A stretch of 64,000 nt of DNA from Aphrophora alni (Eukaryota; Arthropoda; Insecta; Hemiptera; Aphrophoridae), in NCBI GenBank assembly GCA_963513935.1, contig OY740768.1, forward strand, positions 40,232,368 to 40,296,367, in the 5' to 3' direction. The notes below the pieces were generated by a model that saw nothing but the letters and a program-made list of their open reading frames with translations, was not told the origin of the DNA and made no database searches. How positions within the stretch are numbered: the first letter of the stretch is position 1; every line of letters starts with the position of its first letter. Shown here in pieces: positions 23,901 to 37,656 of this stretch. Made by a program: the position numbers and the translations under genes.

Positions 23901-25568
23901 TGGAAATTATATGAGGAACGATTGGAATACACAAAAGCACATTTTAAAATAAATTGTTTTTCTGAAACGTTTAACCGCTTTGTGGAACTACGTGTTCAAC
24001 ATATTCAAATAGGAGTGTATCGTACAAGAGATACTGTGAATAAAATGAAGGAAATATACTGAAAGCAAGACGAAATCTTTACAATACGTGTTAAGTTAAT
24101 GTCAAAATGTAAAATGTAATGTAAATCCGTCTCTTGTCACTCTCAGAAAACTAAAACTTGATCTCTTTATATCTCGTGTTATAAATATTATAATTTTTAT
24201 AATACTTGGAATTTCATGTGGCAGCTCGTCCCCCTATGAAACTTTACGGGCTAACGAAACAACTAAATATACAATTTTTAGTTATTGTTTTAACTAGTGG
24301 TTCCGTCAACCAACTGTAACAATACTAACGCGGGAAATGAAAAAATTACAAAAGTATACATGTTTTATGGGTGACACCCTATCCGTATAATGGTTGTGAG
24401 ATACTACCAACATTACCACTATTGATTGTAAACACAATGGTAGTAAATATTATCTGTGTAAATAATAGGGTACCGAGTCTCAGAAATAATGCCTAAACTG
24501 AAAAACCTAACCTAACCTTTTCCCTGCCACTTACAGAATTTGGTGGTTTGGTGGTCCAATTTGTTGACAACGTAAAGGATCAGATTATTATTCACATTAT
24601 GCTCTAATTCCCATTGATAAATAAATTTAAATTCATGAATGTTTAATCCGATTTAGAGGAAATCACAGCGAACAAAAAATGTGTCTGTTATGTAAATAAT
24701 AGTTTAATAATATTTTTTATAACCCTACGAAATTCGAAATTTGAAAGGTTCATATGTATAAACGAAAACATGAAAATGTAGTTGTTGAACATATTTATTT
24801 AATTTTTTGTGAGATGAAAACTTCTCACGGAAAAGTTTTAGAAAACAGTATTTTCACCGATCTATTCCTTTTGATTTCAAATTGTCCACCATGAGATCTA
24901 ATTTTATTGAAACTTTGTTTTAAACTTTCCAAAATCTTTAAAAACCATAAAATAATTTTGCCAAATTTTACTTTTTTATCTGATTTTCATATAATTAGCA
25001 ATACCGGTAAAATTGAATTTGCCTTTTTATAAATATTAATGAAACTTGTTATTTCCATGACTATTGACACTCTAGAAATAAATTGCTACTAGAAAATATT
25101 GTACTTCCTCATTATCAAGTACAAACTGAACGAAACTTATTACGTCAAATAGAATTTAATTTGATAAGTTTATGTAACCCAAATATCCATACTATATAAT
25201 TTACGAAGTTTTAATTAAAGAAATAACAGTAATTTAGACTACAATATAAATATTACCCCGTTAAATTATACCGATTTTTCCTAATAAATTTTGTACATTA
25301 AAATTAATTATACCTACCATTCACACAATTTACCAAATGGAGGGTGATATTATTTCCTGTCCGCGTTTTATGTGCTTATTCCCTTTTTTCCAAACTTTAA
25401 AATATCAAATTTACAACGTTTAATCAGAAAATTGATCAACGAACTGCCGTTTAGAAATTTTAATTTTTTAAAATAACAATGCTATTAATTATTAGAGCCT
25501 AATAAAATTCTATTACGTGACAAATTTAACCAAAATTTTAGCTATTAGAGATAACATGGATTATTTCT
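23901..25568. other. AT-rich intergenic DNA
   Basis: No gene recognised. A very short telomere-type run, CCTAACCTAACCT, lies at about 24507-24519. Confidence 0.5.
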
Positions 25569-25569
25569 A

Positions 25570-25712
25570 TGTAGTCTTTTTTTAGTGGTTTCCCAATTTC
25601 CTCACGATATTGGGTCAATACCTTAAATGTGTGCGCACCAGCACTGATTGAACCCGAAATATTTCAATCATGAAAAAGAGTGCTAATCACTATACCAGTC
25701 AAGGAATTGTAA
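25570..25712 (-). mobile_element. tRNA-derived SINE
   Basis: On the minus strand the head reads ACTGGTATAGTGATTAGCAC (25698-25680 region), an RNA polymerase III A-box of tRNA type. About 30 bases further on is GGGTTCAATC, a B-box (about 25655-25645). The tail contains ATCGTGAGGAAATTGGGAAA, a motif typical of arthropod tRNA-derived SINE tails, and ends in an A-run (25593-25586). The tRNA part lacks enough pairing to be a real tRNA gene. A second, more eroded copy of this tail is at 43.6 kb. Confidence 0.6.
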
Positions 25713-27423
25713 CTTCTATATTGAGTCTAGATCATTTATAACACACAAACAAATGAACGTACATAATTATTTTCCCGTATAAGCAATGTCCTAAAAAAAG
25801 TCAACTGCTTGCCATCTCTCTCAAGTTAATCTGAAAACCAAAGATTATTAAATTTCTATCCTTTCCAAAAGTGTATTTTGCTATATAGTTAACGAATTAA
25901 ACAGTGCTCCTGTGCTTTGGATCTGTGGACATTTCAGGGCTTCCATAAGTCAAAATATCTGTATTATAAATTTAATAATAGTACAAAAATCATAATTAGT
26001 CATATTCGCATATACGAGAATATATGTAATTAATTTAAACAATGAATTTTAAATGTCCCAATCATTTTATAGTAACAGTACAAACTGAGACGAGTTTGCG
26101 TATTACAGACAGGAAATCGATCTTAAATTTCAGAAATCAAACCAGCCGAGGGTAACAGACACAGCAAAGCAAGATCCAATTACTTCAAGTACTCTCTGAA
26201 GAGGCGACTATATCTTCTCCACCCCCCTCCTTTATCCCTTTACCTTTTACCTCTAAATCCTTAAGGATCGGATCTCAATCCATGTCTCTTGATATATCAT
26301 CCTTGTTAATAGTAAAATCTTACAATTTGTTCTATAATTAATTAATTACAATCTGTACGACACAATGTGTTGTTTGTGAGGGTGCTTGGGTGTGTTATGA
26401 ATGTACATTGTATATTGAATTTTATTTATTAAATCAACTTGTGTCCTAATTACCGTTCTAGTCGTTCAGTGGACCTTTAAAATTAAAAATCGTTCTTCTA
26501 AAACAACTATGTCTACTATCAACAAGCTCCACTTAACACGCCACAAACACAGTAACTGTACACTTGAACAAAATACCACTAAAAGGGATAAATAAATTTG
26601 AGATAAATGATTTTATTGTTGGCTTTCTTCTTGCAATGTGATTGTGTTTTACTATTATTTTAATGATAGTGGTAGATTTTCTGTAATCCCGTTGTACATA
26701 GACCTTGGAATGTTAGCTTAACTGAAAATCTAACAATTACCCCCACCGCTGTTGAGCTTCGGTGACAATTTGTTTAAGAGTAAATTATCCAATTTCTGAT
26801 TATATTTTACTCTATTTCACATTTGAGTTTTGTGTGAAATCTAATGGAATATATTTAATAACTGTTATGTATAAAATAACTTCATAATAAATAATTATTC
26901 ATATTTAATATTATGTAGCGAGGTTTATTCTTATTCAGGACCCCCGTCTATGTGTTGGTCCGTGCTCGTCCTTTCTCGAAATTCACAGTTCGCCATTTAT
27001 AAATATTAAATTTAATTAAAAATAGCAGGAACGTGCAACATTCGGTCAAGTTCCAAACAATCTTAGTCCTACACTTAATAACTATTAATGTACACATTAC
27101 TACGTGACTACCTAAAACATACAGATGAAGTGCTAAATGTTACAGCTTTAGAATCACTCACTTCGCTCAGTCAGTTAAATAACCTGTGCTTTAATAACTC
27201 TTCCGTTATTAATAACAACAATATCTCAGTACTTATTTCGTAAACTGATGTGATGTTTTTTTGTACACATTTTAAACTTTAGCTCACAACTTTACACAAA
27301 GTAGAAACTTTTAGTTCTTTATAAGTTTTCTTAAAGTTGTAGTAGTTTATTTAACAACCCACCAGTTTAAATGAAATTTAAAACTTCATCCTTTACTTTT
27401 AACAAACTCTAATTATAATAAAC
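25713..27423. other. AT-rich intergenic DNA
   Basis: No gene recognised. A pyrimidine-rich patch lies at about 26217-26260. Confidence 0.5.
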
Positions 27424-27560
27424 ATCGAGCTTGACTTGTGAGATGCAATTCTTGATAGAATAAGACTTGAACACAAATTCTGACAAATAATAATTTTACA
27501 TTTTCAAACGTATTTCAACAACAAAGTCGCCATTTTCAGTGAGTTACAATAACAAAACTA
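27424..27560 (-). mobile_element. Half copy of the hammerhead-bearing foldback family, copy 3
   Basis: Begins with CGAGCTTGACTTGTGAGAT, the family terminus. It continues through TGATAGAATAAGACTTGAAC to ACGTATTTCAACAACAAAGT. The hammerhead core (27504-27546, minus strand) reads CTGAAAA, with the essential G changed, and stem III is ATACG rather than ACGCGT. The motif should be inactive. Confidence 0.55.
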
Positions 27561-27960
27561 CAACAAACGTAGTATTTGCGAGAATCTTTGCTCAAATTTT
27601 ATTCTATGGTATTGTTATGAGTCACTAGGTTTTCTCCTATATTCATATTCTACGGGTTCAAATAAAATAACATATTTGGTGGCTCAGATTGATAATACTG
27701 TATTAATTTGTTCCTTGTTCCTTTATAGTTGTTTCAATTTATCAGGAGTATTCTTAGTCCTATCTGATATTTAATCATATAAAATATAATTTAAAACATA
27801 ATCTGTCCTAATCAGATCTTTAAACCTTCTATCCAGAGCAATGGCAAATTATTGAATTTAACAACTCATTGTTTTCTAAACACATGATTGTGATCAACTT
27901 TTCAACATAGGTCGTGAATCTCTATAAACTGCCAGTGAGCTCCTTTTGTAAGTACGTTGC
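27561..27960. other. AT-rich intergenic DNA
   Basis: Nothing recognised. Confidence 0.5.
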
Positions 27961-28390
27961 TGGAACACGTCTCTCTGACGACGAGCAGCGTCTACCCGTC
28001 CCTGCCGACGTCTCGGATGCCACTGATCCTCTTTCTAGGTCATTAGCAGTTTATAAAGAGAGTGCATATCCATTGCAGGTACCACTTAAGTAAGATGGGC
28101 CTGGTGGACGATGTTACTTGCCGGTACTGTGGTGAAGAGGTGGAACGCATGGAACACATAATCATGGAGTGCCCGGCCTTATGCCAAAAAAGACATAAAT
28201 TTCTAGAATTTATCTTCATTTCGGAAGAAGAATTACTAAACCTCCCGACCAGGGGTTTGACCAATTTTGTCAAAGACATAGATCTCTCCTGAGTCCAACA
28301 AGAGGAGGGCACAAAAGATCTAATTAGGTCGCAGTGCAGGAGGCGCTTTTAAAACACTCTCCCCAGTCTTAATAATAATAATAATAATAC
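27961..28390 (+). mobile_element. 3' end of a non-LTR retrotransposon with (AAT)n tail
   Basis: A more GC-rich insert carrying the end of an ORF2-like frame (below), a short 3' UTR with GTCGCAGTGCAGGAGGCGC, and a simple-repeat tail of about six AAT units (about 28371-28388). Simple trinucleotide tails in place of poly(A) are known in several non-LTR clades. The 5' boundary is approximate; no target-site duplication was identified. Confidence 0.65.
28047..28289 (+). pseudogene. Non-LTR retrotransposon ORF2 C-terminal fragment
   Basis: The frame runs from after a TAG at 28044 to TGA near 28290, with no authentic ATG start (the 28062 codon is GTG). It reads HCRYHLSKMGLVDD, then the finger C-R-Y-C...MEHIIMECPAL and R-H-K-F-L-E-F. 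This is the usual layout of the zinc-binding C-terminus of arthropod non-LTR ORF2 proteins: a 'GHxxLRxHLxxMGL' stretch, CX2C, then EHxxxxCPA. The upstream reverse transcriptase is missing. It belongs to a different clade from the Jockey element at 37.7 kb, whose C-terminus lacks this finger. The exact clade cannot be fixed by eye. Confidence 0.65.
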
Positions 28391-29087
28391 AACATTAAAA
28401 GAGCTTTTGCCAGTTTATTTTTTAAATAGTACAATATCGTTAATTTATGACATTTTTAATAAAATTTAGAGGTTGGAGGGAGACAGATTTTAAAAAACCC
28501 GATTTTCCGGCCGATTTTAGAATTGGAAAGATTTATGTTATCATTTTTAAAACTGATTCAAATCTAAGATGGCGGCCAACAATTTCTTTTTATTCATACA
28601 ACACAGTAAGAGGAAACAGTTTGGGCTCAAATTAATATGAACACAATAGTGAAAATAAGTACATGATGGAGGTAGTTTTTACCTATCTGATTTATATTGC
28701 TTAGGCTAATTAAAACGTTTGTTCCATAGTTTTTTCGGGCAAACGGATAACACCTTTTCAAAAGAAACCTAACCTACATTGTATCGACAAAGGTTAGTAA
28801 ATACCCGATAAAATATATCATATAAAACATTTAAACCCATTTTGAATGCCTACTAAAAGAAATAATATTCCTTATTGCATTAATCTCACTCAAGAAAAAC
28901 ATAAATCTTAGATTTATTTCCAAACTACAATCTATTAATACCTATTCCAAATTTTAACATTATAAAAGAAATATCTACAATATTTTAAAATTGTCTCTGT
29001 CTACAATAATAACGTATACAAACAGCAATGTAAATGTAACTCTAAAGTACAACAGCTTAGGCTTACAATCGCCCAGCTGGCCTCATC
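28391..29087. other. AT-rich intergenic DNA
   Basis: No gene supported; the 62-codon ORF at 28447-28635 has no recognisable domain. Confidence 0.45.
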
Positions 29088-29205
29088 ACGTACAATGGAC
29101 CTTGGTCATTATACTCGTTTTTGTAGCGTTAGTAATGAAGGCCATGTATACCCGTGATTGCATATGCATGGCACGTGACGAGAGTCGACGCACAGTATTC
29201 ATTTC
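29088..29205 (+). repeat. Dispersed repeat pair with 30705-30815, copy 1
   Basis: Both copies read CGTACAATGGAC, then GTCATTA.AC, a GCGTTA.TAA block, GTGATTGCATA or GTGGTTGCATA, and CACGTGA.GAGA in the same order and spacing. Family unknown. The ORFs across this stretch (28991-29260 plus, 29086-29298 minus) are not conserved in the second copy. Confidence 0.55.
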
Positions 29206-29646
29206 ATTTTGGAGAATATTGGGCATGACTTGCAACTGCTCACGACATTGGGGTAAATGAGAACAATAATTCATGCCAGCAATCAACAACATTAGCAAAC
29301 TTTTGGTAACTTTGTTTCGTAATGGTAAACAGTTATTTTATTTTTTAATTGAATTTCATCATTTTCTAAAAACAGAGAATAAATTTAGTAAAACAGAAGA
29401 GAAAGTACGTAACTAACTTAATAAATCCTACACCTATATATAATTTGAAAATATATTATTAAAGGTTTTGTTTACTAAAGAAATTTAATAATATCTAATA
29501 AAATTATGTTTTGCATGTTTAATTAAACATTTTTTTTTTCAATTTGTATCAAACATTTCTGTTTTCTCTTTCCCCCCCTCTCTCCTTCTTACTCTTTGTC
29601 TCTGTCTATTTCTCTTGTGAATAGGACTCTAAACAACGTCTAAGTC

Positions 29647-30704
<1,058 letters not shown>

Positions 30705-30815
30705 TCGTACAATGGACTTAAGTCATTAAACTTGCTTGTGGGGCGTTATTAATAAAACCCATAACTACGTGGTTGCATACGCCATGTCACGTGATACGAG
30801 ACCTAAATCGTTTCT
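30705..30815 (+). repeat. Dispersed repeat pair with 29088-29205, copy 2
   Basis: Same ordered blocks as the first copy, including CGTACAATGGACTTAAGTCA and CATGTCACGTGATACGAGAC. Confidence 0.55.
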
Positions 30816-33171
30816 CTTCCCCTCCCCCCTCCATCCTATTTGCCAATTTCATTTCATACGCGGATTAACGCGTACAGCTTACGGGACCACTAATTTAATC
30901 ATATAAATGGCGTAGTTTATAATTTAAAGAATAAACAATATATTTAGTACATCTTGTAGTTAGATGTAGCTTTATAAGAAACGAAATTGAAAGCGATTTA
31001 AAATGCATAATACATGAAGCTATGCGTTCATCTATTCACCCCAGTGAAATTTGTTACCAAATGGCGCGGTGTACGGCAAATAAATAAAACAAAGTCATAA
31101 AACAGGCTAACGACCAAGAAATTTTTTTTTAAAACGACTCTATTCTTATTCCCCCTGAAATAAGTCAATTCCCCCTACCATTTCATGAATTGAAGTTTGA
31201 TTTAAGGCCAATATGAATCCAACGATATTGTACAGACATACTAGGTGGCTAAGTGTTCCCCAAAATTTTCTCCATGATTTTATTTTATTTTATTTTTTGT
31301 CATGTAGATTTGGAACCAAATAAAATTTATTTATGCAAGTTAAATTTTTCAAATTAAATATTATTTTAGTGAATAGTTGGAGGTGAGAGACAAATATTTA
31401 GAAACTGATTCTGCAGCTGTAATCTGTTCATAAATCAATGTTCAATATGTTCCACGGTGATGTTGCAATTAACAAATACTGACACAAATCTAAAATGTTG
31501 TTCAAATATTGTACGTAAAATTTAAGAGACTGAGTTTAAAATGCATGGCGTTCATTAATCGATTTGATTAATATCATCAGGGGGAAATATGGTTGAAAAG
31601 TCTTTTTAAATAACTTTTGTATTAAAATGTACGCGTTATTTATCCTATATAATTTATGAAACAACCCAGGAAATATTACTAAAGCAAGGCATACTAAAGG
31701 AAATATTTTAAAATTTTACCACAAATTACAACTAAACTATAGTAACAAACTGTTTTAAGTTTAAAATAAATCAAAGGATAGTTAGTTTTAAAAGATTCAT
31801 ATTTTAACGAAGAGTTTTTAATTTATTGGTGGCCATTTACAATATATACTTTAGGCTAAGTTACACTAAACCTATTGATAAACTTGTGTTCAGCAATAAA
31901 AATAAGCATGGAGAACTGTTATTTATGAAAGTCAAACCATAATGTAAAATATAAATATTTCAGCAGTATTTTTAATTTGAAATAAATCCGAATATTGTTT
32001 AAATTTTGAATTGTTTAATCGACGCTGTACTAAAATTGAATAGTTTATACGTATATCTATCTTGTTCAAATCGAATTTTAATCAATTTTAATTTATAAAA
32101 AACAATCGTATGAAAAAATAAAAATTTTGTAAATTTATCAAAGTTCAAAAATCCGGGATCGAATTGCACTAGTAACTTAATGAATACAAATTATTGCAAT
32201 AATTTATTAAGATTTTTTTATTATTTATGAATATAAAAATGTATACTGGAAGTTTCCAGATTGTAGATCATGTGTGTTTTACAACATTAAAAAACGGGAA
32301 TTTCTGAATACCATGAAAATTGCTTTTCATGTCCAAACACCAATCTAGTTCCTAAATGCTCTTCGTGGCCTAAAACTCAAAGATTGAGATTATTGTAACA
32401 TAATCAACAAAACCTGTTGTTTAGATTATATTAGCGAACCAATAAAAGGTAAACGATTTACTGAATGTTAAAGTATATACGATACAAAATCTAATCATTC
32501 ATATAACTTAACTTATCACATATATTTTTACCCTTCTTCAACTGCTCTACTCATATCTTCAAATTTCAATCAGTTTTCCATTCATAAAAATATTTCTCAT
32601 AATTTATGAGCGGTAGAACAACTAATAGAAATAAATAAATTTCACTTAACCTCTTCCATCCCCTTGAATTTTTGCATGACCTCCTTACATTTCCACTTTT
32701 TTGGTGGAGTCATTTTGAAACGAAATATGTAAGAACATGAATATATTTGTTACGAATCTCAGTCGTCTCTACGAACCAACATTTCTCCAGTTTCTTCCTC
32801 TCAAACTCTAGTTAACCCAAAAATTTTTTTAATGACTTTTTGTATTTATAGGCTCGAGGCTCGACAGCTAAAGCGATTTCATGAAGTTTTCATCTAATCA
32901 TATTTCACACCTAGTTTAGTCTGTGCGCTAAATAACACTATTTCTTGAATTATAAATATGTACCAAAACAATTTGCATGTTGCATAAATAACATAAATCC
33001 AAGTTTAATTATTTTAATAGTGAATAATTTGGTATATATCAAATGAATTACAATAATAATCTCTATAGAATTTCAAAATATTACAAAATCCCTTTAAAAT
33101 TTTAAATGACAGCAATAATGTCGCTATTGTTTATATAATATAGTCAAACATTTTCCATCATTTTCATGTGT
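30816..33171. other. AT-rich intergenic DNA
   Basis: No gene recognised apart from the hammerhead-like hairpin at 31549-31582. Confidence 0.5.
31549..31582 (-). ncRNA. Hammerhead-like motif with perfect 7-bp stem II
   Basis: On the minus strand the core CTGATGA (31580-31574) is followed by one A/T-type spacer base. Then comes a perfect 7-bp hairpin, ATTAATC / GATTAAT with a 5-base loop (31572-31554), and GAA (31553-31551). The next base is C, not the usual A15.1, and no palindromic stem III follows. The exact placement of a perfect hairpin between CUGAUGA and GAA is unlikely by chance, but the missing A argues against activity. Confidence 0.4.
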
Positions 33172-33400
33172 AAAAAGTAATACACGAAGTTTCGAGAGAA
33201 TTAATCAACACTCGTTTTCAAGTGAAACAACTAGAACATAAATCAATGCATGTTACTATGTTACAAAATAAAACTAAGATACCCAGATATACTAAAGTAC
33301 ACAGGATTAAAGTTTCCTGAGTGATCAAAACAACTAAGTTTTCACTTAACAAGGAGAGTTGATCCCTCGTAATGTAGTGTATTAATTTTAATACTCACGA
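33172..33400. mobile_element. Foldback element, second family, copy 2
   Basis: The left arm (33172-33245) holds GTAATACACGAAGTTTCGAG, AACACTCGTTTTCAAGTG and AACTAGAACATAA. The right arm (about 33345-33400) holds CACTTAACAAGGAGAGTTGA and TCGTAATGTAGTGTATT, partly complementary to the left. Read on the minus strand, the left arm gives CTTGAAAACGAG...CTCGAAACTTCGTG, a degenerate hammerhead layout. No ORF. Confidence 0.45.
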
Positions 33401-34764
33401 ATGACGAAAATTTATTTTCAAAAACAAAACGTAACGTCCTTCATCACTCTATGATAATACCTAGTTTGATGAAAAGATATTTTTAAGTTGTTGAATACAA
33501 TTTTAAATCTACTTTGGATTTAAGTCAAAATGAAATTTCAATAGTGTCACAATTTATTTTTTAATTTTACAACAAATAAATGAAAATTCAATTGTTTTAA
33601 ATTTCTCACGTGATATTTATACTTAGTATAATAAAAGTTATGTTGTTGGGGGAAAAAAAACGATGTCTAGCTTTTTGTGAGTCAAAAATTGTATATTTCA
33701 TCACTATAACGAAAAGTGAAACTTTTCAATACAAGCTCAAGTTTAACATGAAAATGAGCGAGGATAGAAAGCTTCCTTTGGTCCAAAATGATGAACTATA
33801 TTTTTCGTTATACTAAAATAATATAAGAAAACAATTTCACAAAAGCTAAAATGTTATAATCTATTAATCTTCAAATCGATGGAAACACCTGTTTTAACGG
33901 TTGTTTACAATCCAAAGTATCGATTGTTTTTTTATAAATGGTTTACAATCGTTAATTAATTCGTATATACGAAGTAACAGCTGATGATCTCGACCTCAGC
34001 TGATTTTTTATGTCCTAGGACTAAAAAGAACAACACCTAATATATCTCAATGCATATATTGAAAACAGCTGTTTTTGAAGCTGTTCAACGAAAAAGTGTT
34101 TTTTGAGACGATGTCTATCTGGTGTCTGTCGTCTATTCTACAGCCCAACCGAATGAACTAGTTTTAATCAAATTTGTTATGTAGGCACACTTTTGCCAAA
34201 ACTAAGTATATTTATGTTTAACTACTCGAAATTAGGAATACCCGCAATACACATATAAATATAAAATTCCGATTCTCTCAAAATCGTCTCTTACGTTTTT
34301 GATAAAATTTTGGCATAAAAGACGTAGGTAATTTTTCGAAACAGATTTTATTCAAAATTTTGGTGAAATTTAAATTGAAAGACTATAAATGAAAAATAAA
34401 ATAAAATTATCTTTAAAGATTTTTTTTTTTTTTTAAACATTTGGTTAGTATTTTGACTGTGAATGGGTGTGTGAGAAAATTTGTGCAATGTTTTACACCA
34501 TTAATATTTTTTAAATTGAACACGGTTTTTTTCTATAGTTTGCGTTTAACTCAAAACAATGTCAAAATAATTTTCAAATATTCACACAAACTTATCTCTA
34601 ACTACACTTCTGATATTATACGAAAATATTTATTCATATTTGCAAACTTAAAATGATTTCTGTAATAAAAAAGAATACATTTATGTAGACAGTTTACACT
34701 ATAGTCATATAGTAACTTCCACTTGCTTCATATATGTAATAGACTTCAACTAACTTTTAACTGC
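33401..34764. other. AT-rich intergenic DNA
   Basis: No gene supported; ORFs at 33610-33816 and 34441-34656 are AT-driven and without domains. Confidence 0.5.
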
Positions 34765-34930
34765 AATTTGAACTGACTCTCTATTTCCTGGCTGCGTGCC
34801 TTCTGCCGTTGCATTACGCGACAAAGTTTTGCTCCATGTAGGCCTACATAGATCATTAAACCGTACAACATTGACGTTGGCTTTGTCCTCTGCTGCATAT
34901 TCGCGCATTATAATGTTCAATCCCGACAAT
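34765..34930 (+). repeat. Dispersed repeat pair with 23740-23900, copy 2
   Basis: Same ordered blocks as the first copy (GGCTGCGTGCCTTCTG, GACAAAGTTT, GATCATTAA, GGCTTTGTCC). The minus-strand 73-codon ORF over it (34750-34971) is interrupted in the other copy, so it is not supported as a gene. Confidence 0.55.
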
Positions 34931-36600
34931 TTCCACTCTAATTTAAACTTGTCCTTTGAATAAAAGTTCATTCACAGTAAGTCTATTAATTAGTGTTTTA
35001 AACTTTTTCATTTTATGCAGACATGTACATGTGTAAGAATTTAATTTGGTATTTTTGATAGATTTTATTTTTAGGATTTAAAAGCCGTAAATGTAATTTT
35101 ACAAAACGTTTATCTCTAAAAATGTCTAGAGTTAAAGGAATTAAAAACTTCTTTTTTTTTTATTCTATCATGGAATATACACAGGCATTGTTGCGGCATT
35201 GAAAAAAATGTATTGCTTTTGTAAATGTAAGCAATGCAAATGTTACTTGTCATACAAGCAATTCAACAAATCTTTACCCTAATCGTTGCAATAATTTTAA
35301 TGGAGGTTTGTCAACAAATGGAAAACTATCATTGTCAGATAAAACAATTTAATTATAATTTACAATAATGATTTATCGAATAACATATGATATTGCCTTA
35401 AATTTACTGAATATTATCGATAAGAATATTAAAATCAAGTCTCATTACAATTTCAAAATATTAGGTCTCAATGAAAATCCATGAACATTTATTTCTTGTT
35501 TGTTCGTCTTCTTTAGAAAAGCCTGAAGGTAACTTTTTTCTCTATTTTCTTCTATTTTTTTCGCGTTCTTAAGATTTGAAATCAAGTATTAAAAATTGAT
35601 ACTATATTGTTCGGACGTATTGTTCGATTTGTACTTTAGTAGGCCTATGTACCGACAATACTAAAAAGTAAAAAATATTTTTCTTTTCTTTTTGTTTTAC
35701 TCTTTATATTTTTTTTATGGGGAGTAAAGCATAAATTAACATTACAGTTTATTACAAACCATTTTCAAAATAATATAAAAAATAATACTACAATATTACA
35801 TGTTTTAAAATGTAAAACAATTTTATCCTACCCGTTTTCTTATTGCGATAATATTAAAATTTCTACATACGTCGCCGGCTACTTTGACGTTTGAAGTCGC
35901 TAGGAACAAATTTAGACCATTATCGGAATAATTAAATTTATCTTTCCCTAGTATTTTTTTTTTACATATATAAGAAGACTTGTGGCTTTATTGATAACAT
36001 AAAATTGATATCAAGGAATTATTAGATTTTTAAGAAAGATAAACTTGTAACGGTTAGAATAAAAGTATATGGTGAGTGTCAACTGATTGTAATGCAATGA
36101 ATCGTCTCAAAAATATTATACCAAATTATTCAAGTGTAAAGACAAGCAAGTAACTTAAATATTTAAATTTGGATTTAAACAAATTTACAGGTCTGATTGA
36201 AAGTATCAATTAGTCCTAAACGTTTTGAGGGTCCGCATTAATATTATTGTATTTGGAATGCCGAATTCAATTTTAACACCATAGTTTCAAATTTGATAAC
36301 GTCAATCATAGATTTCACCAAAGTTGTATATAAATTTTAAATTATTAAAGTTTTTATTAGTACAAATATTTTTAATAAATAATAACATTAGTGTTTGCAT
36401 TCATCGAAGTTTAGCCTATTTTTGTGTCAACAAAATTACTAAAAGATACCAAATCACCAATTTTATTTACATTGTTTAATTAGTAACATTTTCACTCCAT
36501 TTTGTTTTTACTAAATGTTTTAACGAACGAACGCCAATACAGTTAAAGTAAACTGACAAAATAAAATAATTTCAAACAATAAATATCCCAAAAGCTGTTT
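34931..36600. other. AT-rich intergenic DNA
   Basis: No gene recognised. Confidence 0.5.
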
Positions 36601-36614
36601 CAGTCTGCACTTAC

Positions 36615-36713
36615 AAGAGAAAGAGAGGGATGTATTTCGGCACGAAAACAATTATTCCGGTCCATTTGATCCCTGTATTCTACCTCTGGGTTTTGGCCGT
36701 AACGACTCGGCAT
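36615..36713 (-). CDS. Candidate first coding exon of an unidentified host gene
   Basis: On the minus strand an ATG (36713-36711) opens a 99-nt frame (33 codons) starting MPSRYGQNPEVEYRDQMDRN. It runs without interruption to a perfect intronic donor, GTAAGT (36614-36609), in phase 0. The amino-acid mix is ordinary for a protein, unlike the K/N/I/F-rich chance ORFs around it. The 200 bp upstream of the ATG (to about 36850) are visibly more GC-rich than the surroundings, as expected of a promoter and 5' UTR. The protein was not recognised and no second exon was identified. The plus strand of the same stretch also has a short ATG ORF (36630-36779, 49 aa, with a hydrophobic stretch), so the strand is not certain. 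Confidence 0.3.
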
Positions 36714-37645
36714 TATCGCCAGATGCAATTAAAACCCTATACTCGACATCACAACGAAATATCTGTTATTGAATACTGAGACCGTGCTTGGCGACTAATT
36801 GTCACAGAACCGTTGTCAGATTAAACCTAATAAAATGTGTTTTTCCACAACATTTCCCCTTTGACGAATGATCGGGTTTTATTCTTGTTACATTCGTTAA
36901 TCTTTAAATTATGTTAGGATCATAAACAATTTTATTTGAAATCTTTTATTCAAAAAATTCTGTTTCTTATTTACATTTATGTTAAGACTTTGAACAAAAT
37001 ACTCAAAGAAGATGACGCGGGTTTAAAGGCTCTCATACGAAGTCTTGAAGTTGCTGTTTTCACATTAAAATACGATATTATACTTAGCTGAATACACTGT
37101 CATATTATTGTATACATCCTCACTAAAAAAGAAGAAAAGAAACGGAAAGAGGGTCAGAGCTCCCAGGTTGTGAAACGTTGCCGCATGAAGTATGTTTGTG
37201 CTTCTAATACCTCTTAACTGGTATTACATAATTGGGATTCAGTTTATAAAATGAAATTCAGTGAAAATTTTTGAAGTATAGCATCGAAACATTAGGAGAG
37301 TTAATTAGATTGTTGCAGATGTAATGAAACGCTGCACGAAGTTCTCCCCCACTCTTTTGACAGTTAACGCAACTAGATCCTACCACGCTTGTCCCATGAA
37401 CAATTTTTCACCTGATAGTCAAGCAAAATGATTTCTCTGTTCGTCTTTACATTTCTTATTACCGTATACTAAGTTTGTAATAATAAACTTCTATCTGAAT
37501 TTGAATAATTTATTTTGTCCATAATATTTTTTGTAATGAATCATACTAATCGTGCTAAACCATTCGATAGGTGTTTCGTTATATTTCTGAGTGAATGGTA
37601 TACGTTATAGCGTACTCTCTTTTTTGTTTCAATATTACTTCATGC
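36714..37645. other. Intergenic DNA
   Basis: The GC-richer patch 36714-36850 would be the upstream region of the candidate exon. From about 36850 to 37645 nothing is recognised. This holds the first part of the long ORF that reads into the Jockey element from flanking DNA (37595-37656). Confidence 0.4.
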
Positions 37646-37656
37646 ATGTTATGGTT
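37646..37656 (+). repeat. Target-site duplication, 5' copy
   Basis: ATGTTATGGTT directly precedes the retrotransposon and is repeated exactly after its tail at 42255-42265. Confidence 0.9.

Noticed and set aside
24507..24519. CCTAACCTAACCT as an interstitial telomere array
   Set aside because: Under three units; too short to distinguish from chance.
25640..25712. A functional tRNA gene
   Set aside because: A- and B-boxes are present but acceptor and anticodon stems do not pair; it is a SINE head.
33965..34005. CTGATGATCTCG ... CAGCTG as a hammerhead
   Set aside because: The CAGCTGA words form a small inverted repeat but GAAA is missing.
35868..35900. Micro-exon between TTCCTAG and GTATGT on the minus strand as exon 2 of the 36.6 kb gene
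   Set aside because: In the required phase 0 it contains a stop codon.
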